A stretch of 64,000 bases of DNA from Yponomeuta sedellus (GCA_934045075.1 OW203722.1:7063303-7127302); one strand, 5' to 3'. Positions 41,811 through 52,855 are shown, counted from the first letter of the stretch. Numbers and translations are program-made. The notes: a model not told the origin generated them from the letters alone.

Positions 41811-43105
41811 CATAGGCTGCTACTTATGTATGCGGAATATGGGATTCCAATAATTTTAAACGCAATGTCTGACCTCCATGGTCAAATTAGTTCTTTTTTT
41901 AAATACTGGCCGCTAATATTTTTCTCTTATATACGTTAGTGTTTTGTTTTTGTTGGGTTTAAAATGTCATATCGCTGAAAAAATTGAACTCACTCGTGAA
42001 AATATTCGTGCTATGATTTATTACGATTTTCGACGTGGTTTAACGGAACAACAGTGCGTAGATTAATTAACTTCGACTTTTGGTGGTGAAGGTCCATCAA
42101 AAACGACTGTGTATCACTGGTTTAGTGAGTTTAATCGCGGGCGCAGTAAGCGCACGGACGAAGTTTAAGAAGGTCGCCCGATATCGGTGGTTGTGCCACA
42201 AAATATTGAAGCTGTGCGAAAACTATGTATAATAATAATGCAAGACCGCCATGTTACGTATCGCGAGAAAGTGGCTATTCTGGGCATATGTATGACGAGC
42301 ATTCATAGGATATTACATGAACATTTGTCTGTAAAAAAAATTTGTTCGCGATGGATCCCGCACAACTTAACTCAGGATCAGAAAGATGCTCGCGTCGAAT
42401 GGTGCAAGAAAACCTTAAGAAAATTCAACGGAGGCGACTCAAAATCTGATTATAATATCTAAACAGGTGACGAATCCTGGATCTACGCGTACGATCCCGA
42501 AACTAAACAACAATCAACAGTTTGGGTGTTTCAAAATGAGCCGAACCCTACGAAAGTGGCTCGTGCAAAAAGCACCGTAAAGCAAATGGTGGCCTGCTTT
42601 TTTGGTATTAATGGCCATGTGGCTACAATACCACTGGAGAATCGCAGAACGGTTAATTCGGAGTGGTACACGACCATTTGCCGGAAGTATTTGAAGAAAT
42701 ACGCCAAAACAACCAGCGACGCAGAATCATACTTCACCATGACAATGCCAGCTGTCATACATCTCAGGAAACAACTACATTTTTGGATGGTCAAAAAAAA
42801 GAATTGATGGGTCATCCACCGTACAGCCCTGATTTGGCTCCCAATGATTTCTATTTATTCCCAAATGTAAGGAATAAATTACGTGGTCAACGATTTTCGA
42901 CCCGTGAAGATGCCGTAGATGCGTTCAAACAGCACGTTTTGGAGATACCTTAATCAGAGTGGAAAAAGAGTTTTATAAATTGGTTTCATCGAATGCAAAA
43001 GTGCATCGATCATTGTGGAGAATACTTTGAAAAACAATAAAAGCATATTTAGCCATATACATTTGTTTATTTTTTCTATTCCGCATACATAAGTAGCAGC
43101 CCTCG
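41811..43105 (+). mobile_element. Mariner element, full length but dead
   Basis: Right inverted repeat is the complement of CGAGGGCTGCTACTTATGTA TGCGGAATAG; the left end has the same word with a few changes (CATAGGCTGCTACTT). TA flanks each end, the target of Tc1/mariner elements. Total about 1,295 bp, the usual size of a mariner. Confidence 0.9.
41983..43040 (+). pseudogene. Mariner transposase (D,D34D), inactivated
   Basis: Reads as a complete mariner transposase if breaks are ignored: N-terminal helix-turn-helix region (VYHWFSEFNRGR), WVPHNL-like motif seen here as WIPHNLTQ, catalytic blocks TGDESWIY, HHDNASCH and YSPDLAPNDF with 34 residues between the second and third aspartates, and the C-terminus ending GEYFEKQ then TAA. 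It has stop codons after CVD, after TDEV and after SDYNI, a frameshift near 42680 and another stop after LEIP. All three aspartates remain but the gene cannot make protein. Confidence 0.92.
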
Positions 43106-43284
43106 TATATAGATAGTTATTTCTAAAATTCGCAATACATGAAATATGTTGGCTAAGGCTGGATTATCAGATTCACGAACGGTGTCGTAAATGGTCAAGA
43201 AAATATCGTTAAAGAAACCCGAGTTGGTGGAGCACGTATGACATTATTTTGATTGAATTAAGCTGTTTTGGGTTCTTTTTATCG

Positions 43285-43335
43285 CGTCTTTTAATAATAC
43301 ATCCCTTATTAATTGAAGTATGTCTGGTGGCTGGT
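43285..43335 (-). mobile_element. LINE fragment, diverged
   Basis: TTAATAATACATCCCTTATT AATTGAAGTATGTCTGG resembles the complement of 61415-61450 (IDQIRGCI region). Short and uncertain. Confidence 0.4.
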
Positions 43336-43689
43336 GACAAGTCTTACGTAATGTATTAAGCTAATTTTAGATGAAACTGTGTGCTGATACATCGGAAAAC
43401 GTATAATCTAGTAAAGGTACTCCATTTTTGATACTGTCCTATAACATTTAGATCAAGACTTAAAATGACGTCACATATTCCAAATTTGTTTTCGATTTCC
43501 ACATTAACCTTTAACAAACTGACAATATTTTTGTCATTGCAAATTATCTATTTTGCCTCTTTTAGTCTAATCAGTTGTATTTGTACAGTTTTAAAATAAA
43601 TACAGGAGTTTAATAAGTCCTACATATTTTATTATTATTTCTCTCAAGAACCTTTTCACGGTACAAACCTCTTTACACTACGAGTACAC

Positions 43690-43944
43690 AGTGGCTATTC
43701 TGGGCATATGTATGACGAGTATTCATAGGATATTACATGACCATTTGTCTGTAAAAAAAATTTGTTCGCGATGGATCCCGCACAACTTAACTCAGGATCA
43801 GAAAGATGCTCGCGTCGAATGGTGCAAGAAAACCTTAAGAAAATTCAACGGAGGCGACTCAAAATCTGATTATAATATCTAAACAGGTGACGAATCCTGG
43901 ATCTACGCGTACGATCCCGAAACTAAACAACAATCAACAGTTTG
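43690..43944 (+). pseudogene. Copied fragment of the dead mariner
   Basis: Matches 42270-42524 with only two differences in 255 bp and identical length. It includes the same premature TAA after SDYNI. Neither end is a mariner terminus. So it was copied from the already dead element, or both from one dead ancestor, not inserted by transposition. Confidence 0.95.
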
Positions 43945-44478
43945 ACTAAATGCAATAACGTCAACTCACACACTTCAGATTTCATTATGACAATACCGTT
44001 CAAAGCGCTCTGGCGTCACCGATCTCATTTGCGATAGTGCGCCTCTAAAATCTAAGCTTATAGGATTCCCTTGTCATCTATCCATAAGCCTAGGCTTACA
44101 GGCAGATCGCAAAATGTCACCGCGGGATCCGGCCATCAGTCGAAGCCTATCAGCTTTCCTTCGAACCCATTATCGCTACGGCGAGGGCGTGCGTTCCGCG
44201 AAATAGGATTCGTCTCTCACATGCCGAGTTCACATTACGCGCACTGCAGATGGAGTTAGCAGGGAAGCAAACAATGGACTAGTCTAAATTGTGAAACATT
44301 ACTTATAAAAAAAATTAAAGATTCGACTGACTGTTTAGGTAGTAAGTATTTACTTGACAGACGGTAAGGTAAACGGACTATTAGGATTCTACGAGTAACA
44401 AACAAAAGTTTCAAACTATAAAACGACTGCGGAACCAAGTCCCCTTTACGAGATTTTACTCAGAGCTGCGCTTATATA
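43945..44478. other. Gene-free stretch
   Basis: Frames at 44071-44259 and 44256-44438 show no known domain. Confidence 0.45.
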
Positions 44479-44479
44479 A

Positions 44480-44633
44480 TAAATAAATAAACAAACAAAC
44501 AAACAAACAAACAAACAAACGAACGAACGAACGAACGAACGAACGAACGAACGAACGAACGAACGAACGAACAAACAAATAAACAAATAAATAAATAAAA
44601 AAAAATAAAAAAAATAAACAAACAAACAAATAA
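44480..44633 (+). repeat. Layered AAAT/AAAC/GAAC microsatellite
   Basis: From left: AAAT, seven AAAC units, 13 GAAC units (44521-44572), AAAC and AAAT mixed, then an A-rich run. CpG-containing units form the core, CpA units surround them and TpA units are outermost. Confidence 0.9.
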
Positions 44634-44826
44634 ATTGTAGACTTTTAGTCCGGATTTACTTACGGGTGTTGTTATATCGGAAAAGTCCGACCAGGTTTCG
44701 CTCCGATTCGCAGAGCTTAATCATGGTGAGCAGAGACAGAGCTCGCGTCGTCGGTTGCTTGTCTCACACTACGGGCAAGCGCGCGGCGCGCCCGCGCCGA
44801 GATAGGTGGGGCTAAAAGTCTACAAT
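44634..44826. mobile_element. MITE with GC-rich core
   Basis: ATTGTAGACTTTTAG at 44634 and its complement at 44812-44826 bound 193 bp. The interior near 44770-44805 is strongly GC-rich (GCGCGCGGCGCGCCCGCGCC), unlike the neighbours. No coding capacity. It is attached directly to the microsatellite. Confidence 0.7.
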
Positions 44827-44861
44827 GTGTTGTGCTTACGAAAGTTGCGTTCAAAAACAAA

Positions 44862-45097
44862 TAAATATTCATGGACATATTACACAGATCTCGCTAGCCC
44901 TATACTAAGTACAACTGCAATGACTTGTATTACAGGTGCTAACTCGACAATAAATCTAATACAATAAATACATAGCATCCAAAACCCGAGACAAACTAGA
45001 TAAGTTAGTTTCTTGTTTGACCCGGTCGGGGATCGAACCCAAGACCTTCGGTTTTGCAGTCAGCGTGCCAAACCGCTGCGCCACCGAGGCCGTCGTA
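44862..45097 (-). mobile_element. SINE family G, full length
   Basis: Minus-strand copy from GGCCTCGGTGGCGCAGCGG through the B box (GGTTCGATCCCCGACC) to CTAGCGAGATCTGTGTAATA and the ATTTATT tail. Confidence 0.85.
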
Positions 45098-45099
45098 TT

Positions 45100-45885
45100 T
45101 ATTAAAGATGGCGCTAATATTTATTGTATCGATAAACTCAGAAATATGGTAAAATAGATTTTCTGTCGCTTCTCATAATTATAATCAAACCACAAATGAA
45201 AATATCGGCCAAGTGCGAGTCAGGCCAAAATTATTCCATTATAGGACTATAACCAAAAAATTTCTAGCGCAATGTTCATGTGATTTTACAATAAGCGAAA
45301 AAGCGATTCTGGTAGTATTTTATGCGCTACACGATCATATCGAGTCGTCGTAAGTGATTCCGAATACGATTATGCAAATTCTCCGCTCTCTTTTTTACAT
45401 TCTGTAAAGCGTCCAGCTCTTAAAGTAAGGTCAGGCTTAATCTCATCTACCCACGAGTGAATACCAAGACTAGTAGAGTATATTTTTAACCCAAGATTCA
45501 CAGAAAACTAAGATGAAATTAATTATGTAATACAAATGACTAATTACACAAATTCAAAAGAAACTGGGATGAAATGAAGTAATTCAGAGAACATAAAATA
45601 CAAATAGGAATAAATGACAAAGTGAGAAAAGTATAGCAGTACACCCACTTGAAATAGGCAGGGGCTGTGCATAAATTCAGAAGCAATGTCGGATTTCTAT
45701 CCCCTAAACTAAGCAAAACATTTTATCTTTGGGAATAATGTTCTTCAATATGCGTGATAAATTGCTAAGCACGGATCATCATAGCAGCTGAGTAGTTGCG
45801 TAACTTAGGTTAGTTGACGAATACAGAAATGTGTAACCAAAAGTAATAAAGGATTGAGAATTATTAAATTAAAAAAATATCGTCA
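45100..45885. other. Gene-free stretch
   Basis: Nothing recognised. Confidence 0.45.
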
Positions 45886-45888
45886 GCC

Positions 45889-46925
45889 CATTATGTCCCC
45901 ACCGAGGGGCATGGGTCTCTTCCCTGAGGAAGATATAGGCCATTTAGTTCAAAAATATAGGCCATACTCCATCACGGGGCCAAGTCCGCATTAGTGGAGG
46001 CTTGCAAGACTAGTGTCTGGTCTTACTGTCAGAAGTTTGCATGCCTTCCTGTCTGTTTTTTAATTCCGTAGAATTCTGACAGTTATCATTTTTTGACATA
46101 TCAGAGATTACAAACCTTTTGGGCCAGGCACATTTTTCAATTTCAATACGAGTCTGAAAATCTGAGTCTATACATTTTATTTGTTAGTGAATGTTTCCAT
46201 TTTGTAAAGTGCGGTGCTCCACATTAAAAGTGAATTTACGACGAGTGATAATTACGTCTCTTTTCGTCACAACCAGCAAAAACCGCGCAAGTAAAGATAA
46301 CATAATTTTATTAAAATCTTTAATCGAAGAAGTCGAATGAATGAATTTAATTTAATGAAAATCAATCAAAGTGACAGACGCGACGTGACAGCTAACATTT
46401 TATTCTTCTAAAAAGGTTTACTAAACCTTAAATTAGGTGGCGGTGTTGTCAGCTCTAGAATAAAATAAAGTAATTAAAGTTAATTCGATGGTTAATTTGA
46501 TGTTCATGATATCAAAATATTTGTTATTTTTGTATTAAGTCACTTAAGCAAGTAAATATGTAGATTTAACCTTATGTAGGTAAAACATAAAAAACACGCA
46601 GCATTTAATTTTTTATTATTCTGAAATGGGTCAAATTTTTCTCTTTTTCGGTGGAGAACTCTTTTAGTAGCGACACTTACGAAATGTCAGAATTCTACGG
46701 GATGAAAAATCAGACATTAGGGCCTTTGACTTGGCTTAACGCCTGCCTTATATCGACGGCAGCCCGCTTAACGTGCTTGCGAAGTACGGAACCGTTTGGA
46801 AAAATGCCACTAGCTTTAGTCATAGACGGTCACCCAGTCATGCACTGAACGCGCCTTATGTTGTTTAACCTTCGTGATCGTTTAAGATCAGTCAGGCAGC
46901 TGGGGCTACGAGCGATTGGGCAGCT
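45889..46925 (-). mobile_element. 5S-derived SINE (family S, subfamily B), split
   Basis: The 3' part lies at 45889-46044 and the 5' part with the 5S-like head at 46717-46925, both minus strand and in the right order. The interval between them is a separate inverted-repeat element. The 3' part holds a small internal duplication around ATATAGGCCAT. A second GAGCGATT-ending word follows the head. Confidence 0.85.
46045..46716. mobile_element. Inverted-repeat DNA element inserted in the SINE
   Basis: CCGTAGAATTCTGACA (46066-46081) and its complement (46685-46700) are exact; inverted similarity continues outward through TGTCTG...TTTTT. The 670-bp interior has no recognisable transposase. Because it splits a family S SINE it inserted later than that SINE. 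Confidence 0.75.
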
Positions 46926-46929
46926 GAGG

Positions 46930-48275
46930 TTACGAGCGATTTGTGTGTGTGTTTATCATGTGTAAGTTTATGCTGTTATGTTGCATAGTTACTAAGGAAT
47001 AAGTTACTACCTATTGGTCAACCGAGAATGCCGAAAAGTAAATTAACTAGCTGAAAAAATCGCGACGAGCCGGGCAGTTTCCTTGAGACGTAATTTTATT
47101 TACGGCGCGTTTCAATTACTTAGGGCAGAGTGTCGGCTACAAACGTCTGGTCGAGGTCTAACTAGTGGGGTCGCTAGTTATTTAAGGCCTCTACTCTGCT
47201 CTTGTAAAGTTTGTGACGGTCGGTGTTGTTGTTATTAGAAACGAGCACGATTTTATAACGTACTCACAAAAGCATGAGGAGGGAGAGAGGTAGGAAAGGA
47301 GAGTGGAAGGGAAAAGGGAAGACAGAGGGAAGAGGGAGGAGTGAGGGGAAGAGGGACGAAGCATGACAGAGAACGAGACGAAGAAATATTCCGATAACGT
47401 CGCAAAAGATTGTAGTCGACTATCCGAAAAGAAGAGCTCTTTGCGATATGACTCAAGTAGAACCCCTGCGGTCACACGGACGTCTCGAAGACAGACTAAA
47501 CAGCGAGTTGGAACTCCTCCGTTCGTATACACAGTGTGTTGATTCTGGTTCAAGGCTGGCCTGCTTCAATATCAGTTAATGGAGGCTCGCGTGAGGCCGT
47601 TGCAGCCGCATTTGTATTCGCCGAGTAACTGGAACTCGATTCTGTTAGTGCATTATTAGTACTGTACCACGGTCGGTAACGTGGGTGTTTTTTCATTCCA
47701 TTGACTTTTAGAAATGTTGCTGTAGATGCGCGCAAACGACCTGGTCGTGTGGACTTAGCCGTGAACGAGCATGGTTGGATGCGCGCATGTGCAAGTGCAT
47801 AGCATCACTGCTATTTATTAATTTGATTTAACAGTGTCATATTCAATGATATTTCAAAGGCAGCTTGATGACGACACTGGAAAATGACGTAGATACGTTA
47901 TAGATAATTAGCATCAAACATTTTATTAATTATAGCGCAGAGACTGTGACTAAATCGAAGTTACAAATTAAATAAAGGTGACTAATTCAAGCGAGATCTA
48001 GATATTATATTTTTAAAGAACACAGTTTATTTAAATGTTATTTTAGTTCTCTTTGTCGTCTACATAACTGGTAGAATTGCTACGTCCACATACTAGATTA
48101 AAAGCAACCGAAACAGTTAACATTACATACATCGTACATCATACATACATTTATTTATTTTTTATTATATACCCCAAAAACGATCAGCATTAGTCTTATT
48201 GTAAATTAGTAAGTATGTCACAATTAAAAAGCTAACAGTAAATACTTTGTCATTAAAATAGTCAATTATAAAATG
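46930..48275. other. Gene-free stretch with a purine tract
   Basis: 47275-47380 is a nearly pure G/A run on the plus strand. 47160-47215 has a TTATTTAAGG word followed by CTCTACTCTGC, promoter- or LTR-like but unsupported. The 120-codon minus-strand frame at 47191-47553 is largely the complement of the purine tract. Confidence 0.5.
47275..47380 (+). repeat. Homopurine tract
   Basis: GAGGAGGGAGAGAGGTAGGA-type sequence continues for about 100 bases with few pyrimidines. Such tracts can form triplex DNA; no role is shown. Confidence 0.8.
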
Positions 48276-48279
48276 TCAA

Positions 48280-48420
48280 TAACATGCATACACGCCGGTT
48301 GCGGGTACTTTTTATCTTCTCCTTTGCTAATACATCCCCTATTTGGTCAATGTATGTCCGCCTGGGACGTCCCTTACCAGCCCTTCCACTCACATTCGCA
48401 ATATATATTTGTTGTTCAGT
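48280..48420 (-). pseudogene. LINE reverse transcriptase C-terminal fragment
   Basis: Complement of 61380-61500: GGTAAGGGACGTCCCAGGCG, GACATACATTGACCAAATAG, GGGGATGTATTAGCAAAGG and ACCCGCAACCGGCGTG. Encodes part of the GRPRRTYIDQ...GDVLAK-like tail. A second copy of the 61.3-kb LINE. Confidence 0.75.
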
Positions 48421-48424
48421 TAAC

Positions 48425-49365
48425 ATTACAAGAAAGATAACAGAGGAAGCCTAAAGATACCTCTCTTTCTCCTTATTTTACTTCTGTGGATATAACCGAT
48501 GTTGGCGACAGATCTGACAACCCCGTTGCTGTGAGAATGTTATAAGACTTACATAGCAACGGAGTAGCGGCCTGGATCGATTTCTATGTTAATGTCCTTT
48601 TTATTATTTAAATTCTTTTAAATATAACTAATATATATAATTCGCTTATCCAGGCTTTCCAGTTTCGGCGCTAACAATCAGCATGTAACTTTTTTCGTGA
48701 AGGACGCCCAACAGTAATAGAATTAGCTTTTAAATCGACACAATTTACTTGCTTGAATACTGGGGTGCATCAAACGAGGCTTTAGGTGCTCAGGCCTTGA
48801 CTGAATAACAATCACTGCCATCTCTTAGGTAGGCACTACAATGAAGGCCGTTGATTTAATGCGACTCGAGAAAATTGGCCATAATACTTGAAACAGTAAT
48901 CGAAAAGCCATATTTATTATCTTTTCGTTAGACTTTGGCACTTGAGAAACCATTTTGGTCCAACTTGGATAGTTTTACGTGATAATGACAAGCAATGTAA
49001 ACAAATAACAGGGGATGGTAGAACATTTGCCGGGTCCGGGTTTCTTAATCTGTTAACAATTTCAAAGGTGACACTGAAATAGAACATAAACCTGAACAAA
49101 TAAATAACAGTAAAATTATAGTATATTAATAGTATATTGATAGTATATCGACTATGAAATAAAAGAGAAAGATAACGACGTGGTAATAACGATTGACACA
49201 GTTGTTTTTAATCAAATGTTTTATCGTTTTATGGAACTCGTGTTATTTTTGACCATAACAAGAACCTTTTCATTTCTTATACTCTGAAAGTAGTGTTGTT
49301 TTGATCTGATTAATTGGTGGAAAATGCCTCCCCTCCCTAAAGAGGAAAAAACTCATTCAAACTAC
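48425..49365. other. Gene-free stretch
   Basis: Nothing recognised; the 60-codon minus-strand frame at 48917-49099 has no motif. Confidence 0.45.
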
Positions 49366-49506
49366 TTAGAGTATATACTACTTCGTATAGAGAGGGCATC
49401 AGGACTAACCTTTTTACAAAACGCAAAGCAGTAGAAGTAACAGCAGTCCATTTTAGGTGCAATTAGTCCACGACGAGCACTTGCCGCGAAAACACGACTT
49501 ACGAAA

Positions 49507-49583
49507 ATGCCGGCATGTATTCTTCGATATTGCAATAACTACTCACCAAAAATAAAAAAGACTGACGGAATCACTTTTCATCG
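49507..49583 (+). pseudogene. THAP domain, exon 1
   Basis: ATG at 49507 opens MPACILRYCNNYSPK, then KKTDGITFHR. The Cys-x4-Cys pair and the FHR end match the start of THAP DNA-binding zinc fingers, where the next residues are usually FP. The exon stops at CG followed by GTAAGT (49584), a good splice donor in the right place for this family. Taken alone it is intact. Confidence 0.7.
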
Positions 49584-49780
49584 GTAAGTTCTGCAAAACT
49601 CTCGATAAAACTATAATTACAGAATAATTTTATTTTTTTTCTGCTCCGTCAAATCAGGCGGCGAAAATGGCGGTAATTTCATAGATAAAAAAAAACAGAA
49701 GTTTCAAGCGCACTTACCTTACATCATACATGACGACATTAAATATTGGTTTAGGGTTTGCACAATTATATTTTTTGTAG
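49584..49780 (+). other. Predicted 197-bp intron between the THAP exons
   Basis: Starts GTAAGT and ends with the pyrimidine-rich TATATTTTTTGTAG. Joining the exons gives CG|G TTT, that is Arg-Phe, as expected after FH in THAP domains. Prediction only. Confidence 0.6.
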
Positions 49781-49960
49781 GTTTCTTCGCTTGAGCGATG
49801 ACAGGAGGGTGTCCAAGAAAACCGAAGACACGAAACATGGCTGCCTTTGAACAACACATACATTTTTGTTCTGCGCGTTTCAAGGAATGTGACGAATACA
49901 AGAGCAAAACAGGACGAGTTTTTCTAAAAAAGTGTACAGTGCCGTGCGATAACGTAATTA
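49781..49960 (+). pseudogene. THAP domain, exon 2, frameshifted
   Basis: From 49781 the spliced frame reads FLRLSDDRRVSKKTEDTK and stops near 49848. The rest of the domain continues in another frame: HFCSARFKECDEY and GRVFLKKCTVP. These resemble the CS.HF and GRR.LK..AVP motifs that close THAP domains. The expected zinc-binding His in C-x2-H is Arg here. So the domain has at least one frameshift and one lost ligand. Confidence 0.65.
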
Positions 49961-50954
49961 GTAACTTTATTTCTGTATTATTTATGTGCATTAGAGAACA
50001 AAAATGCAGGCCATAATGCGTAATAAACTAACCAATTATTTGTAAAGTTATTGAAAATCTACTTATTTCTTCCTCGGTCACACAACATAAATTGTAGAAT
50101 CTAAATAAAGTGTCTGCCTTTAAGCTGCCTCTCGCTGACCGGAATTTGTGTGTGTCTTTATTTATGTGGTGGTCTCTCCATTATATTATATTTGTCTCTA
50201 TGAAATGAGGACCGTTCAATTCGAATAGTGGTTTACCCAGAACTGAGTTAATATTGGTGTATATTAATATAGACCTTCTTTCAACGAGAGTGTAATAATA
50301 AAAATTACGGATTGCAATTATTATTAGGTATTTTCTTTATGTAGTTGAAATTATATTAATTAGGTAAAGAAAGGAAAATGAAATAGTGTTCAAGATTACT
50401 CTTTTGTCCTATTTTCGTTGCAAGTCTACAACGTAATTCAATTATGTAGTTTAGATAATAGTGGTCCCTATAAAAGCGCGCGTCATGTTATGAAAACCGC
50501 ATTTTTTTAAATAGCTATTGTGTTACAACCTATACGTACTCGTATGTAATATAAACTTGCTTTTCATTTTATCGGCAAAATTTGTCAGAGCTTGTCAACG
50601 TATATAAAGGATTGAAGAGAGTGAGGCTTCTGTAACACTGGCTTATAGTCTATTTACTGCTATCAAGTTCAGTGTTACCATGTAGAGATTAGTCGACCGG
50701 TACCAATATATGTAAAAATAAAAAATGTCACGATTTCTGTCGAGTTCAATATCATAATTTGAAATTCTACTTATCCGTGGAAATATTAATCCAGTGAATA
50801 CATTTTTTGAATCCACTAAAGTGATACAAATTCAGTTCAAGCGTTTTATGTCGTGCGCTTAAATATCACTGTTGGCAACACTGCTTATTGAAAAGTGCGA
50901 CACAAATTTTGTTCGGGAAGTCCGCTCTATACGAAGTAGTATATACTCTAAATC

Positions 50955-51625
50955 AAATTACTTCCCATTCCCAATACTCACTTTAAAAATAGAACTACTG
51001 TCTATATAATACTACTCATAACACAACTCATCTGTAAAAAGTTTTATGTAAAAAAAATGCTGCGGCCATGTCAGTTTCTAAACAGCCAGTGTGAACTTAG
51101 CGCAAACTTCTTTGAGCGGAATAAGCCGCAACAATAACGCGGTGAGTTCAATATTTAAAATTTAAAAATTCGACATAATTTGGCGGGTCTGTTATTCTGG
51201 CAATCTGTTATTTTTATGCTAAGATTTGAATACATATTAAAAATGAGTTTTTATTTTCCTCATATTCGAAATGAAAAGTAGAGTGTTTAACACGGGTAAC
51301 AGAATCAATTCCTACTCGGACTATAGTCTAAATACCTCGAGAATTCGTTCTTTCCACCCTCGTTTAACAATCTACTATTTCATTCCTTCTATTCGAAAAG
51401 TGTTGCTTTGTTCCTCTGTAAGTGGGAGCAAGATAGGTCTTTTCCGATAGGAACTTTTTAGCGGGCGAAAATGACATTTGAATTTGCAACGCAAATCATT
51501 CATAGAAATCTAACGCATATTGTATGAATTACTGGCTGGTATGTGTTGGCTGCACGTCGCGGGGATCCGCGCTAACTAAAGAAAAACAAAACGACGCGAA
51601 TTGCGGCTACGTTCTGGGAATCAAT
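50955..51625. other. Gene-free stretch
   Basis: Nothing recognised. Confidence 0.45.
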
Positions 51626-51627
51626 AT

Positions 51628-52411
51628 ACAGGGCGTCCCAAAGTTATGGGCCATGAAGGGAAAGTACCTTAAATATCGTAGATAGGGTATTTTGCTGAAA
51701 GAAGACTTTATGTTATTTTTAAAAGTTAGTAATTCTGCATTCAAAGATTTTCTAAAAATTACTTGCCTTGTCTGGGAATCGAACCGACTTATATTAAAAA
51801 AAAAACCACCCCTACTTTTATGATGCCAATCGAAATAATGGCCAAAAACTAATAACTCTTCTTAAGTACCATAGTATTTTAAAAGAAAGGAACAGCGTAA
51901 AATTAATCATTTTAATCAATTTAAAAACATACATGAAACTGCCGTAGGTAGTCAATCAAGTTGAAAATGAAAAATGAAAATTAACAGGCAGCGGACTCAT
52001 TAAAAGATTTGCGATTTACGTAAGACAAGAGGGATCACATTTTGAGCATTAAATTAATTAATTTACAAAAAATACCCACTTATGTAATTGACTACGGCAG
52101 TTTCATGTATGTTTTTAATTTGATTAAAATGATTAATTTCACGCTGTTTCTTTCTTTTAAAATACTATATTACTTAAGAAGAGTTATTAGTTTTCAGCCA
52201 TTATTTCGATTGGCATCATAAAAGTAGGGGTGTTTTTTTAAAATTTAAGGCGGTTCGATTCCCAGACAAGGCAAGTAATTTTTAGAAAATCTTTGAATGC
52301 AGAATTACTAAATTTAAAAAATAACATAAAGTCTTCTTTCAGCAAAATACCCTATCTACGATATTTAAGGTACTTTCCCTTCATGGCCCATAACTTTGGG
52401 ACGCCCTGTAT
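51628..52411. mobile_element. Large palindromic element, ACAGGGCGTCCC ends
   Basis: Arms of about 330 bp are near complements: left ACAGGGCGTCCCAAAGTTAT, GGCCATGAAGGG, ATCGTAGATAGGGTATTTTG; right the same on the minus strand. The spacer is about 110 bp. TATA-like flanks at both ends. No coding capacity. Shares its terminal word with 62439-62773. Confidence 0.9.
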
Positions 52412-52414
52412 ATT

Positions 52415-52855
52415 TTATTATCGTCGAGTTATGACGAAAAACAGAAAAGGTGCGTTTTTCGAAAATATTTTTGTATTACACACAACTGTCTCTTAATTAT
52501 TTTCTTATAGAAAGTGGATGGAAAGTAGAGTATGTACATGACTCGACAGCAAATTAGTTTTCCCTCGGGCGATGTACTTTGAATCCCTTTCTACGCTCGG
52601 AATTCTATTCTAGAATCCTTTGCTTCGCAAGTGGTTCAAAGTAGCGCCCTCACCGTAAAAATACTATTTTGCTACCTTGACATACAATCTACCATTTACA
52701 ATCCAGTGTAATATAAATTTAGTGTTAAAATTTGCCATAGTAGGCCTGACTGATTATGTGATCCTTTTGTTTGTTTTTTTGTATTAATACTTTTATTGCT
52801 CTTTATATTTTTATGCATTTTGTAGTTACCTACATTTTTGTATGCTTTTGTACTA
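52415..52855. other. Gene-free stretch
   Basis: Nothing recognised. Confidence 0.45.

Larger units (their letters stand above)
49366..50951 (+). mobile_element. Inverted-repeat element carrying a THAP domain
   Basis: Perfect 27-bp inverted repeats: TTAGAGTATATACTACTTCG at 49366 and its complement ending at 50951. TA lies at each outer edge. The left third encodes a two-exon THAP domain; the rest (50,020-50,900) has no frame I recognise. P-element-type transposases carry an N-terminal THAP domain, so a deleted P-like element is possible, but I see no 8-bp duplication and no catalytic region. Confidence 0.75.

Noticed and set aside
42526..42815. Opposite-strand frames across the mariner
   Set aside because: The minus-strand frame is a shadow of the transposase, whose catalytic motifs are all on the plus strand.
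47160..47215. Promoter or LTR suggested by TTATTTAAGG and CTCTACTCTGC
   Set aside because: No second copy, no PBS and no downstream frame were found.
47191..47553. 120-codon minus-strand frame rich in Ser, Leu and Pro
   Set aside because: Its composition comes from the complement of a purine tract; no domain or splice context supports a gene.
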